Of a stretch of DNA of 64,000 bases, positions 35,174 through 43,490 are shown in pieces. The stretch comes from Nisaea sp. (GTDB taxonomy: Bacteria; Pseudomonadota; Alphaproteobacteria; Thalassobaculales; Thalassobaculaceae), in NCBI RefSeq assembly GCF_034670185.1, contig NZ_JAXMNY010000003.1, forward strand, positions 434,001 to 498,000. Reading direction: 5' to 3'. The notes beneath the pieces were generated by a model. The model saw only the letters and a program-made list of their open reading frames with translations. It did not search any database and was not told the origin of the DNA. The translations under genes and the position numbers were made by a program. Numbering within the stretch: position 1 is the first letter of the stretch; the number at the start of each line of letters is the position of its first letter.

Positions 35174-36007
35174 ATGAGTTTTCTGACGCGGGCTGCGGCA
35201 CTGTTTGCCGTCATAGCGATCTGGAGCGCACCGGCCGGAGCGGCGCCCAAGGCTGAGCTATGGGATGTCTGGGCGGTGCATGACCCGGCCAGCGATATCG
35301 TTGCGGATCATTCGGCCTGGGACTGGTTCCTTGGAGAATATGTCCGGCCCGGAAGTGACGGTATAAACCGGGTTGCTTATGACGAGGTCACGGCGGCTGA
35401 TCGGAAGGCTCTGGATGGATATATTGACGCCCTTGCGGCGATATCGGTGCGATCCCTCTCACGGGCCGAACAGCTTCCGTTCTGGGTCAATCTCTACAAC
35501 GCGCTGACCGTTCGCGTGGTGCTTGAGCATTACCCGGTCGCCTCGATCCGAGACATCGACATATCACCCGGCTTTTTCGCCGACGGGCCGTGGGGGAAGA
35601 AGCTGGTCACGTTGGAAAGCGAAGAGGTTTCGCTCGACGATATCGAGCACCGCATCCTGCGTCCGGTCTGGCGCGACCCGCGTATCCATTATGCTGTGAA
35701 CTGCGCCTCCGTCGGATGTCCGAACCTGCAGCCGTATGCGATGACGGTTGAGAACGCAGAGGCTTTCCTGAACGAGGCGGCGATCGCCTTCATCAACCAT
35801 CCGCGTGGTTCCCGGATCGAGGATGGTGGCCTTCGGGTATCCAGCATCTACGACTGGTTCGAAGCGGATTTCGGCGGCACTGATGCCGGTGTCATCGCGC
35901 ATTTGCGGGAGTATGCGAAAGGTGAACTCACGGCAAGCTTGGCGACGGTCACGCGGATCGCCGGAGACGATTACGACTGGCGCCTGAACGGCACTCGGGC
36001 GCCTTGA
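35174..36007 (+). CDS. DUF547 domain protein, secreted
   Basis: A 277-residue protein with a signal peptide (LTRAAALFAVIAIWSAPAGAA, cut near residue 24). The DUF547 core is marked by LPFWVNLYNALTVRVVLEHYPV and HYAVNCASVGCPNL. The conserved Cys/His residues suggest a papain-like or metal-binding fold, but the function of the family is not known. It is divergent from the C45 hydrolase, with 150 bp between. Confidence 0.85.
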   Translation: MSFLTRAAALFAVIAIWSAPAGAAPKAELWDVWAVHDPASDIVADHSAWDWFLGEYVRPGSDGINRVAYDEVTAADRKALDGYIDALAAISVRSLSRAEQLPFWVNLYNALTVRVVLEHYPVASIRDIDISPGFFADGPWGKKLVTLESEEVSLDDIEHRILRPVWRDPRIHYAVNCASVGCPNLQPYAMTVENAEAFLNEAAIAFINHPRGSRIEDGGLRVSSIYDWFEADFGGTDAGVIAHLREYAKGELTASLATVTRIAGDDYDWRLNGTRAP

Positions 36008-36011
36008 GGTT

Positions 36012-36812
36012 TCAGACCCGCCATCGCAGCAACGCTTTTTCCGCCCGGCCGATGATCCAGGACACGGTAAGGCCGATGGTCGAGAGGATGGCGACGCCGG
36101 CAATGAGCTGGTCCATCGCCATCAGGCTGCCGGCCATCAGGATGTAAGCCCCGACACCGAACTCCGCGCCGATCATTTCAGCCGCGACCAGCAGCACGAT
36201 GGCGATGGCGGCGGAAATCCTGAAGCCCGGCAGGATCGCGGGCAGGGCGCCTGGCAGGATGATCTTGCGGACGATGGAGAACCAGGAAAGCCCGAAGGAC
36301 TGGCCCATGCGGATCAGGCCCCGGTCCACATTGTCGACCCCGCCATAGGTCGCGACCACGGTTGGGAAGAAGGTGCCGAACAGGATGGTGGCAACCTTTG
36401 AGCCTTCGCCGATGCCGAACCAGATGATGAACAGCGGCAGCAGTGCGATCTTCGGAATGGGGAAAATGGCGGCGACGAGGGGGACGAACCCGGCGCGGGC
36501 GAGAGAGAACAGACCGATGGAGAACCCTACGGCGATGCCGAGAATGGTGCCTGCCGTCCACCCGATTACCAGGCGCGAGAGCGAGGCGCCGAGATGTGTC
36601 CAGAGCAAGCCACTGTCGAGTAGTTCCATGAAGGCCGTGGCGGCCTCGCTCGGCGCGGGTAGCACAAGCGGATGAATGATGCCTGTCCGGCAGCCGGTCT
36701 CCCAGACGGCGATCAGGACTACCATGACGGCAAGACCGAACAAGGTGCGCGGGCGCGGGTTGAAGCCGCCGCCACGGAACGGGACGGGTTGCGGTGTGGA
36801 GGTCTCAGGCAT
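36012..36812 (-). CDS. Nitrate/sulfonate/taurine-type ABC transporter permease
   Basis: A 266-residue permease of the SsuC/TauC/ThiX group. It starts with a short Pro-rich cytoplasmic N-terminus, then six membrane helices with the EAA-like loop VDNVDRGLIRMGQSFGLSWFSIVRKIILPGALP. Its start overlaps the ATPase gene end by 8 bp. It is the last gene of the operon. Confidence 0.9.
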   Translation of the reverse strand: MPETSTPQPVPFRGGGFNPRPRTLFGLAVMVVLIAVWETGCRTGIIHPLVLPAPSEAATAFMELLDSGLLWTHLGASLSRLVIGWTAGTILGIAVGFSIGLFSLARAGFVPLVAAIFPIPKIALLPLFIIWFGIGEGSKVATILFGTFFPTVVATYGGVDNVDRGLIRMGQSFGLSWFSIVRKIILPGALPAILPGFRISAAIAIVLLVAAEMIGAEFGVGAYILMAGSLMAMDQLIAGVAILSTIGLTVSWIIGRAEKALLRWRV

Positions 36813-37572
36813 CGATCAGCTCCATGTCGGCGGCAGCCGCTTCGTCGCGGATCAGGGACCAGAGCTGTTCCTGCTTGGTGGCAAGTTCGCCCACGCGCGC
36901 GGCGCGCTCGGTGAGCGGCATGTCGATGGAGACGGTCTCCCGGATGCGCCCCGGGCGGCGGGACAGCACGACGATCTTGTGCCCGAGGCGAACGGCCTCG
37001 TTAAGATTGTGGGTGACATAAACGGCGGTGAAAGGCGTCTTCGACCAGAGGCTGACAAGATCATCCATCAGCAACTCACGGGTCTGGCTATCCAGTGCCG
37101 AGAGCGGCTCGTCCATCAGCAGCACAGCGGGGCGGACGGCGAGAGCGCGGGCGATGGCCACCCGCTGCTTCATGCCGCCGGAAAGCTGGCGTGGCAGGGC
37201 GGCCTTGAAATCGGAGAGCTTGGTGCGCGCCAGCACGTCATCAATGATCGCATCGGCTTCCGCCTTGCCGAGTCCGTGATCTTCCAGCACCAGAGAGACG
37301 TTTCCGGCAACGCTGCGCCAGGGCAACAGGGCGAAATCCTGAAAGATATAGGTCAGCGGGTTGAGGCTGTCGGCCGGTGGGGCGCCATGCTCAAGGATAG
37401 AGCCTTCGTCCGGGCGTTCCAGGCCGCCGATCAGGCGCAACAGGGTCGATTTTCCGCAGCCTGACGGGCCGACGATACAGACGATCTCACCGGCGGGGAT
37501 TTCGAGGTCGATGTCGCTCAGAACCGGCATGCCGCCATAGCGGTGGCTGATGCCGTTCAGTGTCAGTTGCAT
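36805..37572 (-). CDS. Nitrate/sulfonate/taurine-type ABC transporter ATPase
   Basis: A 255-residue ABC ATPase of the SsuB/TauB group: Walker A GPSGCGKST near 36-44, Q loop YIFQDFALLPW, signature LSGGMKQRVAIARAL, Walker B LLMDEPLSALD. The C-terminal REEL-like region (RDEAAAADMELIDA) is short. It pairs with the permease (overlapping) and the binding protein upstream. Confidence 0.92.
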   Translation of the reverse strand: MQLTLNGISHRYGGMPVLSDIDLEIPAGEIVCIVGPSGCGKSTLLRLIGGLERPDEGSILEHGAPPADSLNPLTYIFQDFALLPWRSVAGNVSLVLEDHGLGKAEADAIIDDVLARTKLSDFKAALPRQLSGGMKQRVAIARALAVRPAVLLMDEPLSALDSQTRELLMDDLVSLWSKTPFTAVYVTHNLNEAVRLGHKIVVLSRRPGRIRETVSIDMPLTERAARVGELATKQEQLWSLIRDEAAAADMELIDA

Positions 37573-37594
37573 GGCTGCTCGCGGCGTCCGTTTG

Positions 37595-37618
37595 CGCCCG
37601 GCTCAGCGGAGCCGGGCG
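37595..37618 (-). other. Intra-operon hairpin after the second binding-protein gene
   Basis: CGCCCGGCTC-AGCG-GAGCCGGGCG: a perfect 10-bp stem beginning 8 bases after the stop of the binding-protein gene, without a U-tract. The placement mirrors the hairpin after the peptide-binding-protein gene at 17.7 kb. Confidence 0.7.
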
Positions 37619-37625
37619 CATCGGA

Positions 37626-38648
37626 TCAGTAGGTTTCGACAAATTTCGGGTCGACCAGCGTGTCGATCGCGATGTCCTTGCCGACCAGGCCTTCGCTCTG
37701 GAACCAGGCAAGCTGCTTCTTCACGTTGGTCAGGTTCAGCTTGAGGCCCGGTTGCAGCCGCATGGCGCCGTTCTTGATCGACGGCGCGGCTTTCTCGTAG
37801 GGCCGGCTGGCATAGACATATTTGTGGATCAGCTTGGTCATCTCTTCGATGGCCGCATCGCCCTTGGTCTTGTCGACCATGACGGCGTTGAAATCGGCCG
37901 ATCCCTTGGCGTAGGCAGCGACGAACTTCTTCACCAGCTCCGGACGCTCGGCGGCGTTCTTGGCGGAGGTGAAAGCGGTGGTCACCTGATAGTCGTCATA
38001 TGCATTGATCCAGCCGATGATCTTCGCGGCACCGCCCTTTTGCAGCGGCTTGGCGATATGCGGCACGATGATCATGGCGTCGACCTGGGCGGACTTCAGC
38101 GCGCCGATAATGGCGCCGACCTTCTGCAGGGGCTTCAGGGAAATCTTCGAGATATCGAAGCCTTCCTTCGCCGCAACCTGGGAGGCCATGTAGTGGAAGG
38201 AGGAGCCGGTCTGAGTGATGCCAAGGCTATGGCCCGCGAGCTTGTCCGGGCTGGTCAGACCAGCCTCATAGGCAGCGGTGCCGACGAGAATGGCGGAGCC
38301 GTCAATGCCCTTTTCTTCCTGCAGAACGCCGCCGATCACTTTCACGGCACCCTTGTCGGCCAGGTTGACCAGACCGCCGGTGATCGAGGTCACGCCGAAA
38401 TCGACGTCGCCCGAGGCAATCGCCACGGCCATCGGCTGAGCTGCCTGGAAGTATTTGAATTCGACTTCGAGACCCTGCTCGGTGAAGTAGCCTTTCTCAA
38501 AGGCGACAAAGCCACCCGAGTGCGAGGTGAAGCGGAGCGCCCCGACGGTGATCTTGTCGGCGGCAACGGCCGTTCCGAACGTCCCGGCCATAATGCCGAG
38601 TGCGGTGACGCCCGCCATCATGGCGCGGCGCGAGAAGAGATGCTTCAT
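37626..38648 (-). CDS. ABC substrate-binding protein, nitrate/sulfonate/taurine type
   Basis: A 340-residue periplasmic receptor (NMT1/SsuA-like). The N-terminus LFSRRAMMAGVTALGIMAG...AVAA carries a twin-arginine-like SRRAMM and probably uses Tat or Sec. Mature features are FEKGYFTEQGLEVEFKYFQAAQPMAVAIASGDVDFGVTS. The ATG at 38648 has GGGAGG 7 bases upstream; a longer frame is unsupported. It is first in the operon. A divergent GMC oxidoreductase hints that the ligand may be its substrate precursor, which is inference. Confidence 0.9.
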   Translation of the reverse strand: MKHLFSRRAMMAGVTALGIMAGTFGTAVAADKITVGALRFTSHSGGFVAFEKGYFTEQGLEVEFKYFQAAQPMAVAIASGDVDFGVTSITGGLVNLADKGAVKVIGGVLQEEKGIDGSAILVGTAAYEAGLTSPDKLAGHSLGITQTGSSFHYMASQVAAKEGFDISKISLKPLQKVGAIIGALKSAQVDAMIIVPHIAKPLQKGGAAKIIGWINAYDDYQVTTAFTSAKNAAERPELVKKFVAAYAKGSADFNAVMVDKTKGDAAIEEMTKLIHKYVYASRPYEKAAPSIKNGAMRLQPGLKLNLTNVKKQLAWFQSEGLVGKDIAIDTLVDPKFVETY

Positions 38649-38712
38649 CTCTGATCCTCCCGAGTTTCTTTTGAATAGCAGCGCAAAAACCGCCAGGTGA
38701 CATGGACTTTCT

Positions 38713-38770
38713 CTTAGTCGGTTCGGCTCCATGAGGAAACCAAATTGCGCAACCGACTAAGCTTGCGCAA
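38713..38770. promoter_or_regulatory. Nested operators between the ABC operon and the GMC oxidoreductase
   Basis: A perfect 11-bp inverted repeat CTTAGTCGGTT (38713-38723) / AACCGACTAAG (38751-38761). Two palindromic octamers TTGCGCAA at 38745-38752 and 38763-38770, 18 bp apart centre to centre, partly overlap its right arm. They lie in the 180-bp divergent region, so one regulator could control both directions. Confidence 0.6.
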
Positions 38771-38830
38771 TGATAGAGCTAATTAACCAACCCTTGGAAA
38801 CGCTCTTCCCACTCCTGGAAACGCCCTTCA

Positions 38831-40468
38831 ATGACCAGCTTTGATTATGTGATCGTCGGCGCCGGCTCTGCCGGTTGTGTGCTCGCTAACAGGCTCAGTG
38901 CGGACCCGTCCGTCACCGTATGCCTGCTTGAGGCAGGCCCGCCGGACTACCATCCGATGATCCATATTCCGGCCGGTTTCATGAAGACGCTGGTCGATCC
39001 CTCGGTGAACTGGCTTTACGAGAGCGAGCCGAGCTACTGGACGGGCGGCCGTTCCATCGCGGCGCCGCGCGGCAAGACACTCGGCGGCTCCAGCTCCATC
39101 AACGGGCACATCTACAATCGTGGCCAGCGTCTCGATTTCGACGGCTGGGCCCAGCGCGGAAACCGGGGTTGGGGGTACGCAGACGTGTTGCCCTATTTCA
39201 AGCGGACCGAACATCGCATAGGCGAGGGCGAGGATACGTTCCGGGGCCGCGAGGGAAACATGGCGGTGACGGACATTGACTGGCAGCACCCGCTCTGCGA
39301 CGCCTTCATCAAGGGAGCCGAGAGCCTCGGCATTCCGCACAACAAGGATTACAACGGCAAGATCCAGGAGGGCGTTTCCTACGCCCAGCGGACGATCTAC
39401 GGCCGCCGCCGGATGAGTACGGCGCGCGGCTATCTGCGTCCGGCGATGAAACGCAAGAACCTGACCGTCAAGACCAATGCGCATGCGACGAGAATTCTGT
39501 TCGAAGGCAAGAGTGCCAAAGGTATCTGTTATTCCGAAGGCGGTCGGCACGGGATCGAGACGGAGGTCTTCGCCCGGCGCGAGGTGATCCTGTCCGGCGG
39601 TGCGGTGAATTCACCTCAACTGCTGCAGCTTTCTGGCGTCGGTGATCCGGAGTTGCTGCGCGGTCTCGGTATTGATGTGCAGCATGCACTCCCTGGCGTT
39701 GGCGAGAATTTGCGGGACCATTACGCACCGCGTTTCACCGCCCGGGTCAAGAATTCAGGCAGCATCAACGAGTTGGCCCGCGGGCCGCGGCTCTGGGGCG
39801 AGGTGTTCAAGTATTTCACCGGCCAGAAAAGCATCCTCGGCCTCAGCCCGACGCTGGTCTATTGCTTCTGGCATTCGAACGAGACGGCGCGGAACAGCGA
39901 CCTGCAATTCACCTTCACGCCGGCCAGCTACAAGCACGGCGTGCAGTCGAAGCTGGACGATCTGCCGGGCATGACTATCGCTTCCTGGCAGCAACGGCCG
40001 GAGAGCACCGGCTATATCCGTGCCCGCAACGCTGATCCGTTCGAGGCCCCGGTGATCCAGCCAAACTATCTGGCGGACGAGACGGACCGGCAGGTGCTGC
40101 TTTCGGGCATGAAGCTCGCCCGGCGCTTGTTACAGACTGAACCGTTGCAGCCCTATTTCGACGGCGAACTCTATCCCGGACCGGGCGTGCAGAGCGACGA
40201 TGAGCTGCTGGCCGCCGCCCGCGAGCGGGGCACCACAACCTTCCATCTGATGGGGACTTGCCGGATGGGCCCGGACAGCGATCCGACAGCGGTGGTGGAC
40301 GATCAGCTTCGGGTTAGGGGTATGGAAAATCTCAGGGTTGTCGACGCGTCAATCATGCCGACCATGCCGTCTGCAAATCTGAATGCTTCGACCATGATGA
40401 TCGGGGAGAAGGCTGCGGATCTGATCCTGGGTAATCCAACAGCAGAACCTATATCCCTTAAAGATTGA
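38831..40468 (+). CDS. GMC-family oxidoreductase (choline/alcohol dehydrogenase type)
   Basis: A 545-residue flavoprotein. The FAD-binding GAGSAGCVLANRLS is at 11-24, and LLEAG and the GMC signature GKTLGGSSSINGHIYNRG follow. The second GMC signature SGGAVNSPQLLQLSGVG and the C-terminal His region FHLMGTCRMG and MPTMPSANLNASTMMIGEKAAD are present. It oxidises a primary alcohol, with choline-dehydrogenase-like enzymes as nearest relatives. No betaine aldehyde dehydrogenase lies beside it, so choline is not proven. Confidence 0.9.
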   Translation: MTSFDYVIVGAGSAGCVLANRLSADPSVTVCLLEAGPPDYHPMIHIPAGFMKTLVDPSVNWLYESEPSYWTGGRSIAAPRGKTLGGSSSINGHIYNRGQRLDFDGWAQRGNRGWGYADVLPYFKRTEHRIGEGEDTFRGREGNMAVTDIDWQHPLCDAFIKGAESLGIPHNKDYNGKIQEGVSYAQRTIYGRRRMSTARGYLRPAMKRKNLTVKTNAHATRILFEGKSAKGICYSEGGRHGIETEVFARREVILSGGAVNSPQLLQLSGVGDPELLRGLGIDVQHALPGVGENLRDHYAPRFTARVKNSGSINELARGPRLWGEVFKYFTGQKSILGLSPTLVYCFWHSNETARNSDLQFTFTPASYKHGVQSKLDDLPGMTIASWQQRPESTGYIRARNADPFEAPVIQPNYLADETDRQVLLSGMKLARRLLQTEPLQPYFDGELYPGPGVQSDDELLAAARERGTTTFHLMGTCRMGPDSDPTAVVDDQLRVRGMENLRVVDASIMPTMPSANLNASTMMIGEKAADLILGNPTAEPISLKD

Positions 40469-40535
40469 AATGACTGAATATCCCGCCCTATTGGTTGTGT
40501 TTTTGCGGAGTCACGGGCTTTTTGGGGATTGGATG

Positions 40536-40550
40536 TTAATCAAGAATTAA
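40536..40550. promoter_or_regulatory. Candidate CtrA box
   Basis: TTAATCAAGAATTAA is a TTAA-N7-TTAA site, the consensus of the alphaproteobacterial cell-cycle/motility regulator CtrA. It lies 83 bp before the ribbon-helix-helix gene and upstream of a TPR glycosyltransferase. A chance match is possible, although the GC-rich background makes it less likely. Confidence 0.4.
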
Positions 40551-40633
40551 TAAGTTCCGTGTTTTTCTTGATTTCCAGATCATACGGATTGTTGAACGCA
40601 TACAACTTGTCTTAGTATTCACGGGAATTAACC

Positions 40634-40897
40634 ATGGCGTTGGATTTTAACGGGGGCAGCATGAGCTCTTCAAAATCACGCAAGAACGTTTATGCGGGGC
40701 ATAGGACTTCCATCATCCTGGAAGAAGATTTCTGGGATGCCTTGGAAGAGTGCGCGCATGACCGTGAATTGTGCATCGATTCCATCGTGACCGATGCCGA
40801 GAAGGCTTTCCCCGAGATGAGCCGGACGGCTGCTGTCCGGATGTTCCTGCTTGAGCATTTCCGCACCAAGGCGGAAGACACCGACCCCATCCACTGA
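40634..40897 (+). CDS. Ribbon-helix-helix domain protein
   Basis: An 87-residue protein of the RHH_4 type. After a Ser/Lys-rich start comes VYAGHRTSIILEEDFWDALEECAHDRELCIDSIV, the beta strand and two helices expected of this small DNA-binding fold. A second helical part SRTAAVRMFLLEHFR follows. It is probably a transcription factor of unknown target. A start at ATG 40661 (MSSSKSRK) is also possible. A CtrA-like box lies upstream. Confidence 0.78.
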   Translation: MALDFNGGSMSSSKSRKNVYAGHRTSIILEEDFWDALEECAHDRELCIDSIVTDAEKAFPEMSRTAAVRMFLLEHFRTKAEDTDPIH

Positions 40898-40959
40898 CCC
40901 CTCTTGTGCCCGAATGATCGGAATGTGGCGCTCTGCGCCAGACCCGTTATCATTGTTGC

Positions 40960-43479
40960 ATGACGAATTCTCCTCTCCTCGCTGAGGCCAAATCCGCACA
41001 TCATGCGGGCGATCTGACCCGCGCGATTGCTGGCTACCGTTCCGTTCTTGAAGACGGGCCGGATGCGGCGACGAGTAACCTGCTTGCCATTGCGCTGGAC
41101 GGATGCGGCCGTGCGGATGAGGCTGAGACAGTGCTGGCGCGTGCCCATGAAATGGAACCGGAGCTGGCCGATCCGGCGATCAATCTTGCCCGGCTCAGAT
41201 TGCGTCGTGGCGCGGTCGGGGAGGCCGTCCCGCCTCTTCGGCGATCCGGAGAATCCGGTAATCAGGAAGCTCTGGCCTTCCTCTTTGACGTTGCTCACGC
41301 CGCTGGTCTGCATGCTGACGTTCTGAGCAGTGGCCGCCGGCTTTTGGCTGATGGAAGCCTGCAGGTCGAGCAGGCAGAGCGGCTCGGTGAGATTGCTTTC
41401 AGGGCCGGGGCCGAAGACACCCAGTTTATTCTGGAGGATGCTGTCAGGCGTTTTCCGGCTTCCTCCCGGCTGCAGTTGTTGCTGGCTCATTGTCTTGGGC
41501 AAGGGGGCGCGCATGCTGAAGCCGTGACTGCTTTCCGGCGGAGCCAATGCCTCGCCCCGGCGGATCTCGACGCGGTCTTCAATGCGGCCCGTATTCTCGA
41601 TCTGATTGGTCAGAACAACGCCGCTAGCCGTGAATGCGGGCGCGCTCTTGCGATCGCTCCGGGCTGGCCTGATGCTTTGCTTCTCGGAGCGCGTATCGAG
41701 GCTCTGCACGGAAGTCCCGCCAAGGCGCGCGACCTTGCAGCGCAGGCGCTGACCGCTCTTCCTGCAGATGCGAAAGCATATGCCGCCTTGGCGCTCGCCC
41801 GTTTTGCCAGCGGTGAGAAAGAGGCCGCCATTGCGGGGCACAGAAGGGCACTACTGCTCGATCCTGCCGATGCAATGGAATGGAATGACCGGGGAGTGAT
41901 GCTGAAGCAGGCCGGTGCTGTTAGCGAGGCGAATTTCGCCTACGGACGGGCCCGCACGATTTCTCCGGAATTGCTTCCTGCGATCAAGAACCACGCGGCA
42001 CTTCTGTTCGACATGACCGACATGGAAGCCGCTGCCACTGCATACGACCACGCGCTCCGGATTGCACCGGACGATGCCGGCCTCGCGATGAAACGGGCGA
42101 TGACCTTCCCCACCATCCTGCGCTCCGAAGCTGAAATCGATACGATACGGACGGATATCGAACGCCGGATGCAGGCGATCAAACGCTCCGGTTTGCTGAT
42201 CGCCGATCCTCTGAAAGAGGTTGGCCGCCCGAACTTCTATCTCGCCTACCATGGCCGGAACGACAGGGATCTGCAGACGCTGATCGCCGAGACGTATCTT
42301 GCGCTCTGCCCACCTCTCGGTTTCATTGCGCCGCATTGCCGGGCGCCAAAACCGCGCACTGGCGGCAGACTGAAGATCGGTTTCCTGTCGAAATTCTTCT
42401 ACGATCACTCGGTCAAGTTCATCAGCGAAGGCATCATCCGCAATCTCGATTCGGCGCTCTTCGAAGTGCATCTGATCAGCACCATGGCGGAACAGGATGT
42501 CGATATCTTCCCGCCGGGCCAGACGCCGGCGGGATATACACGGATCGAGGAGGATCTTTTCCAGGCGCAACGCGATATCGCGGCCCTGGAGCTGGACGTC
42601 CTGGTGTTCGGCGATATCGGGATGGAACCGCTCAGCTACTATCTCGGGTTTGCGCGGTTTGCCCCTGTGCAATGTGTCATGCAGGGCCATCCGGTGACGA
42701 CCGGCCTGCCGCATATGGATTATTTCGTCTGCAGCGCATTGCAGGAAATTGACGGCGCGGAAGCGCATTACACGGAAATGCCGATCAGGGTGAAGGATAT
42801 CCCGCTCTGCTATCCGGAATTGCCTGAGGTTCCGGACAAGACGCTTTCAGCCTTCGGCCTGCCGGAGGACCAGACGCTCTATTTCTGTCCGCAGACCCTG
42901 TTCAAGTTCCATCCGGATTTCGATGCCATCCTGAAAGGTATTCTGGAGGGCGATCCGGACGGTATGCTCGTGCTGTTGAAAGACCGGCAAGAAACTCGGA
43001 ACCGGCAGCTTGAGGCACGCCTGTCGGAGACGCTCGGCGATCTGACGGAGCGCATCCACTGGGTCGGGCGACTACCGAAACTCGATTATTACGCCTTGCT
43101 GAAACACAGCGCCGCGATGCTCGACACCACTCATTTCTGCGGCGGTAACACAACCATCCAAGCGCTCGGCCTCGGTATCCCGCCGATTACCCTGCCGGCG
43201 GATTATGTGCGCGGCAGGATGACGATTGGCTGGCTGAAGGCCATCGATGTGATGGAGCTGGTTGCGGACACGCCGGATGATTACGTCCGTATCACGCTCG
43301 CTTGCGGCACCGACCCGGCATGGCGGGCCAAAGTCGTCGCGAAAATCGAGGCAAGAAAACACGAACTGTTCGAAAATCAGGCCTGCGTCCGGGAGCTGGA
43401 AGAGTTTTTCCCTGAAGCCTATGACGCTGCCTTGCGAGGAGAACGGCTACGTTGGATTTCCGGGCGCCATATGCCCTGA
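40960..43479 (+). CDS. TPR protein with O-GlcNAc-transferase-like (SPINDLY/GT41) C-terminus
   Basis: An 839-residue protein. Residues about 1-390 are TPR repeats (SAHHAGDLTRAIAGYRSVLEDGP; AIAGHRRALLLDPADAMEWNDRGVML). The C-terminal half is a GT-B fold of the GT41 kind: KIGFLSKFFYDHSVKFISEGIIRNL near 470, ARFAPVQCVMQGHPVTTGLPHMDYFV near 565, CPQTLFKFHPDFD near 645, and LDTTHFCGGNTTIQALGLGIPPITLP near 725. Bacterial relatives transfer sugars to flagellin, adhesins or surface proteins. No strong Shine-Dalgarno precedes the ATG. It converges with the TIGR04372 gene 11 bp away. Confidence 0.85.
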   Translation: MTNSPLLAEAKSAHHAGDLTRAIAGYRSVLEDGPDAATSNLLAIALDGCGRADEAETVLARAHEMEPELADPAINLARLRLRRGAVGEAVPPLRRSGESGNQEALAFLFDVAHAAGLHADVLSSGRRLLADGSLQVEQAERLGEIAFRAGAEDTQFILEDAVRRFPASSRLQLLLAHCLGQGGAHAEAVTAFRRSQCLAPADLDAVFNAARILDLIGQNNAASRECGRALAIAPGWPDALLLGARIEALHGSPAKARDLAAQALTALPADAKAYAALALARFASGEKEAAIAGHRRALLLDPADAMEWNDRGVMLKQAGAVSEANFAYGRARTISPELLPAIKNHAALLFDMTDMEAAATAYDHALRIAPDDAGLAMKRAMTFPTILRSEAEIDTIRTDIERRMQAIKRSGLLIADPLKEVGRPNFYLAYHGRNDRDLQTLIAETYLALCPPLGFIAPHCRAPKPRTGGRLKIGFLSKFFYDHSVKFISEGIIRNLDSALFEVHLISTMAEQDVDIFPPGQTPAGYTRIEEDLFQAQRDIAALELDVLVFGDIGMEPLSYYLGFARFAPVQCVMQGHPVTTGLPHMDYFVCSALQEIDGAEAHYTEMPIRVKDIPLCYPELPEVPDKTLSAFGLPEDQTLYFCPQTLFKFHPDFDAILKGILEGDPDGMLVLLKDRQETRNRQLEARLSETLGDLTERIHWVGRLPKLDYYALLKHSAAMLDTTHFCGGNTTIQALGLGIPPITLPADYVRGRMTIGWLKAIDVMELVADTPDDYVRITLACGTDPAWRAKVVAKIEARKHELFENQACVRELEEFFPEAYDAALRGERLRWISGRHMP

Positions 43480-43490
43480 GACGGGGGCAT

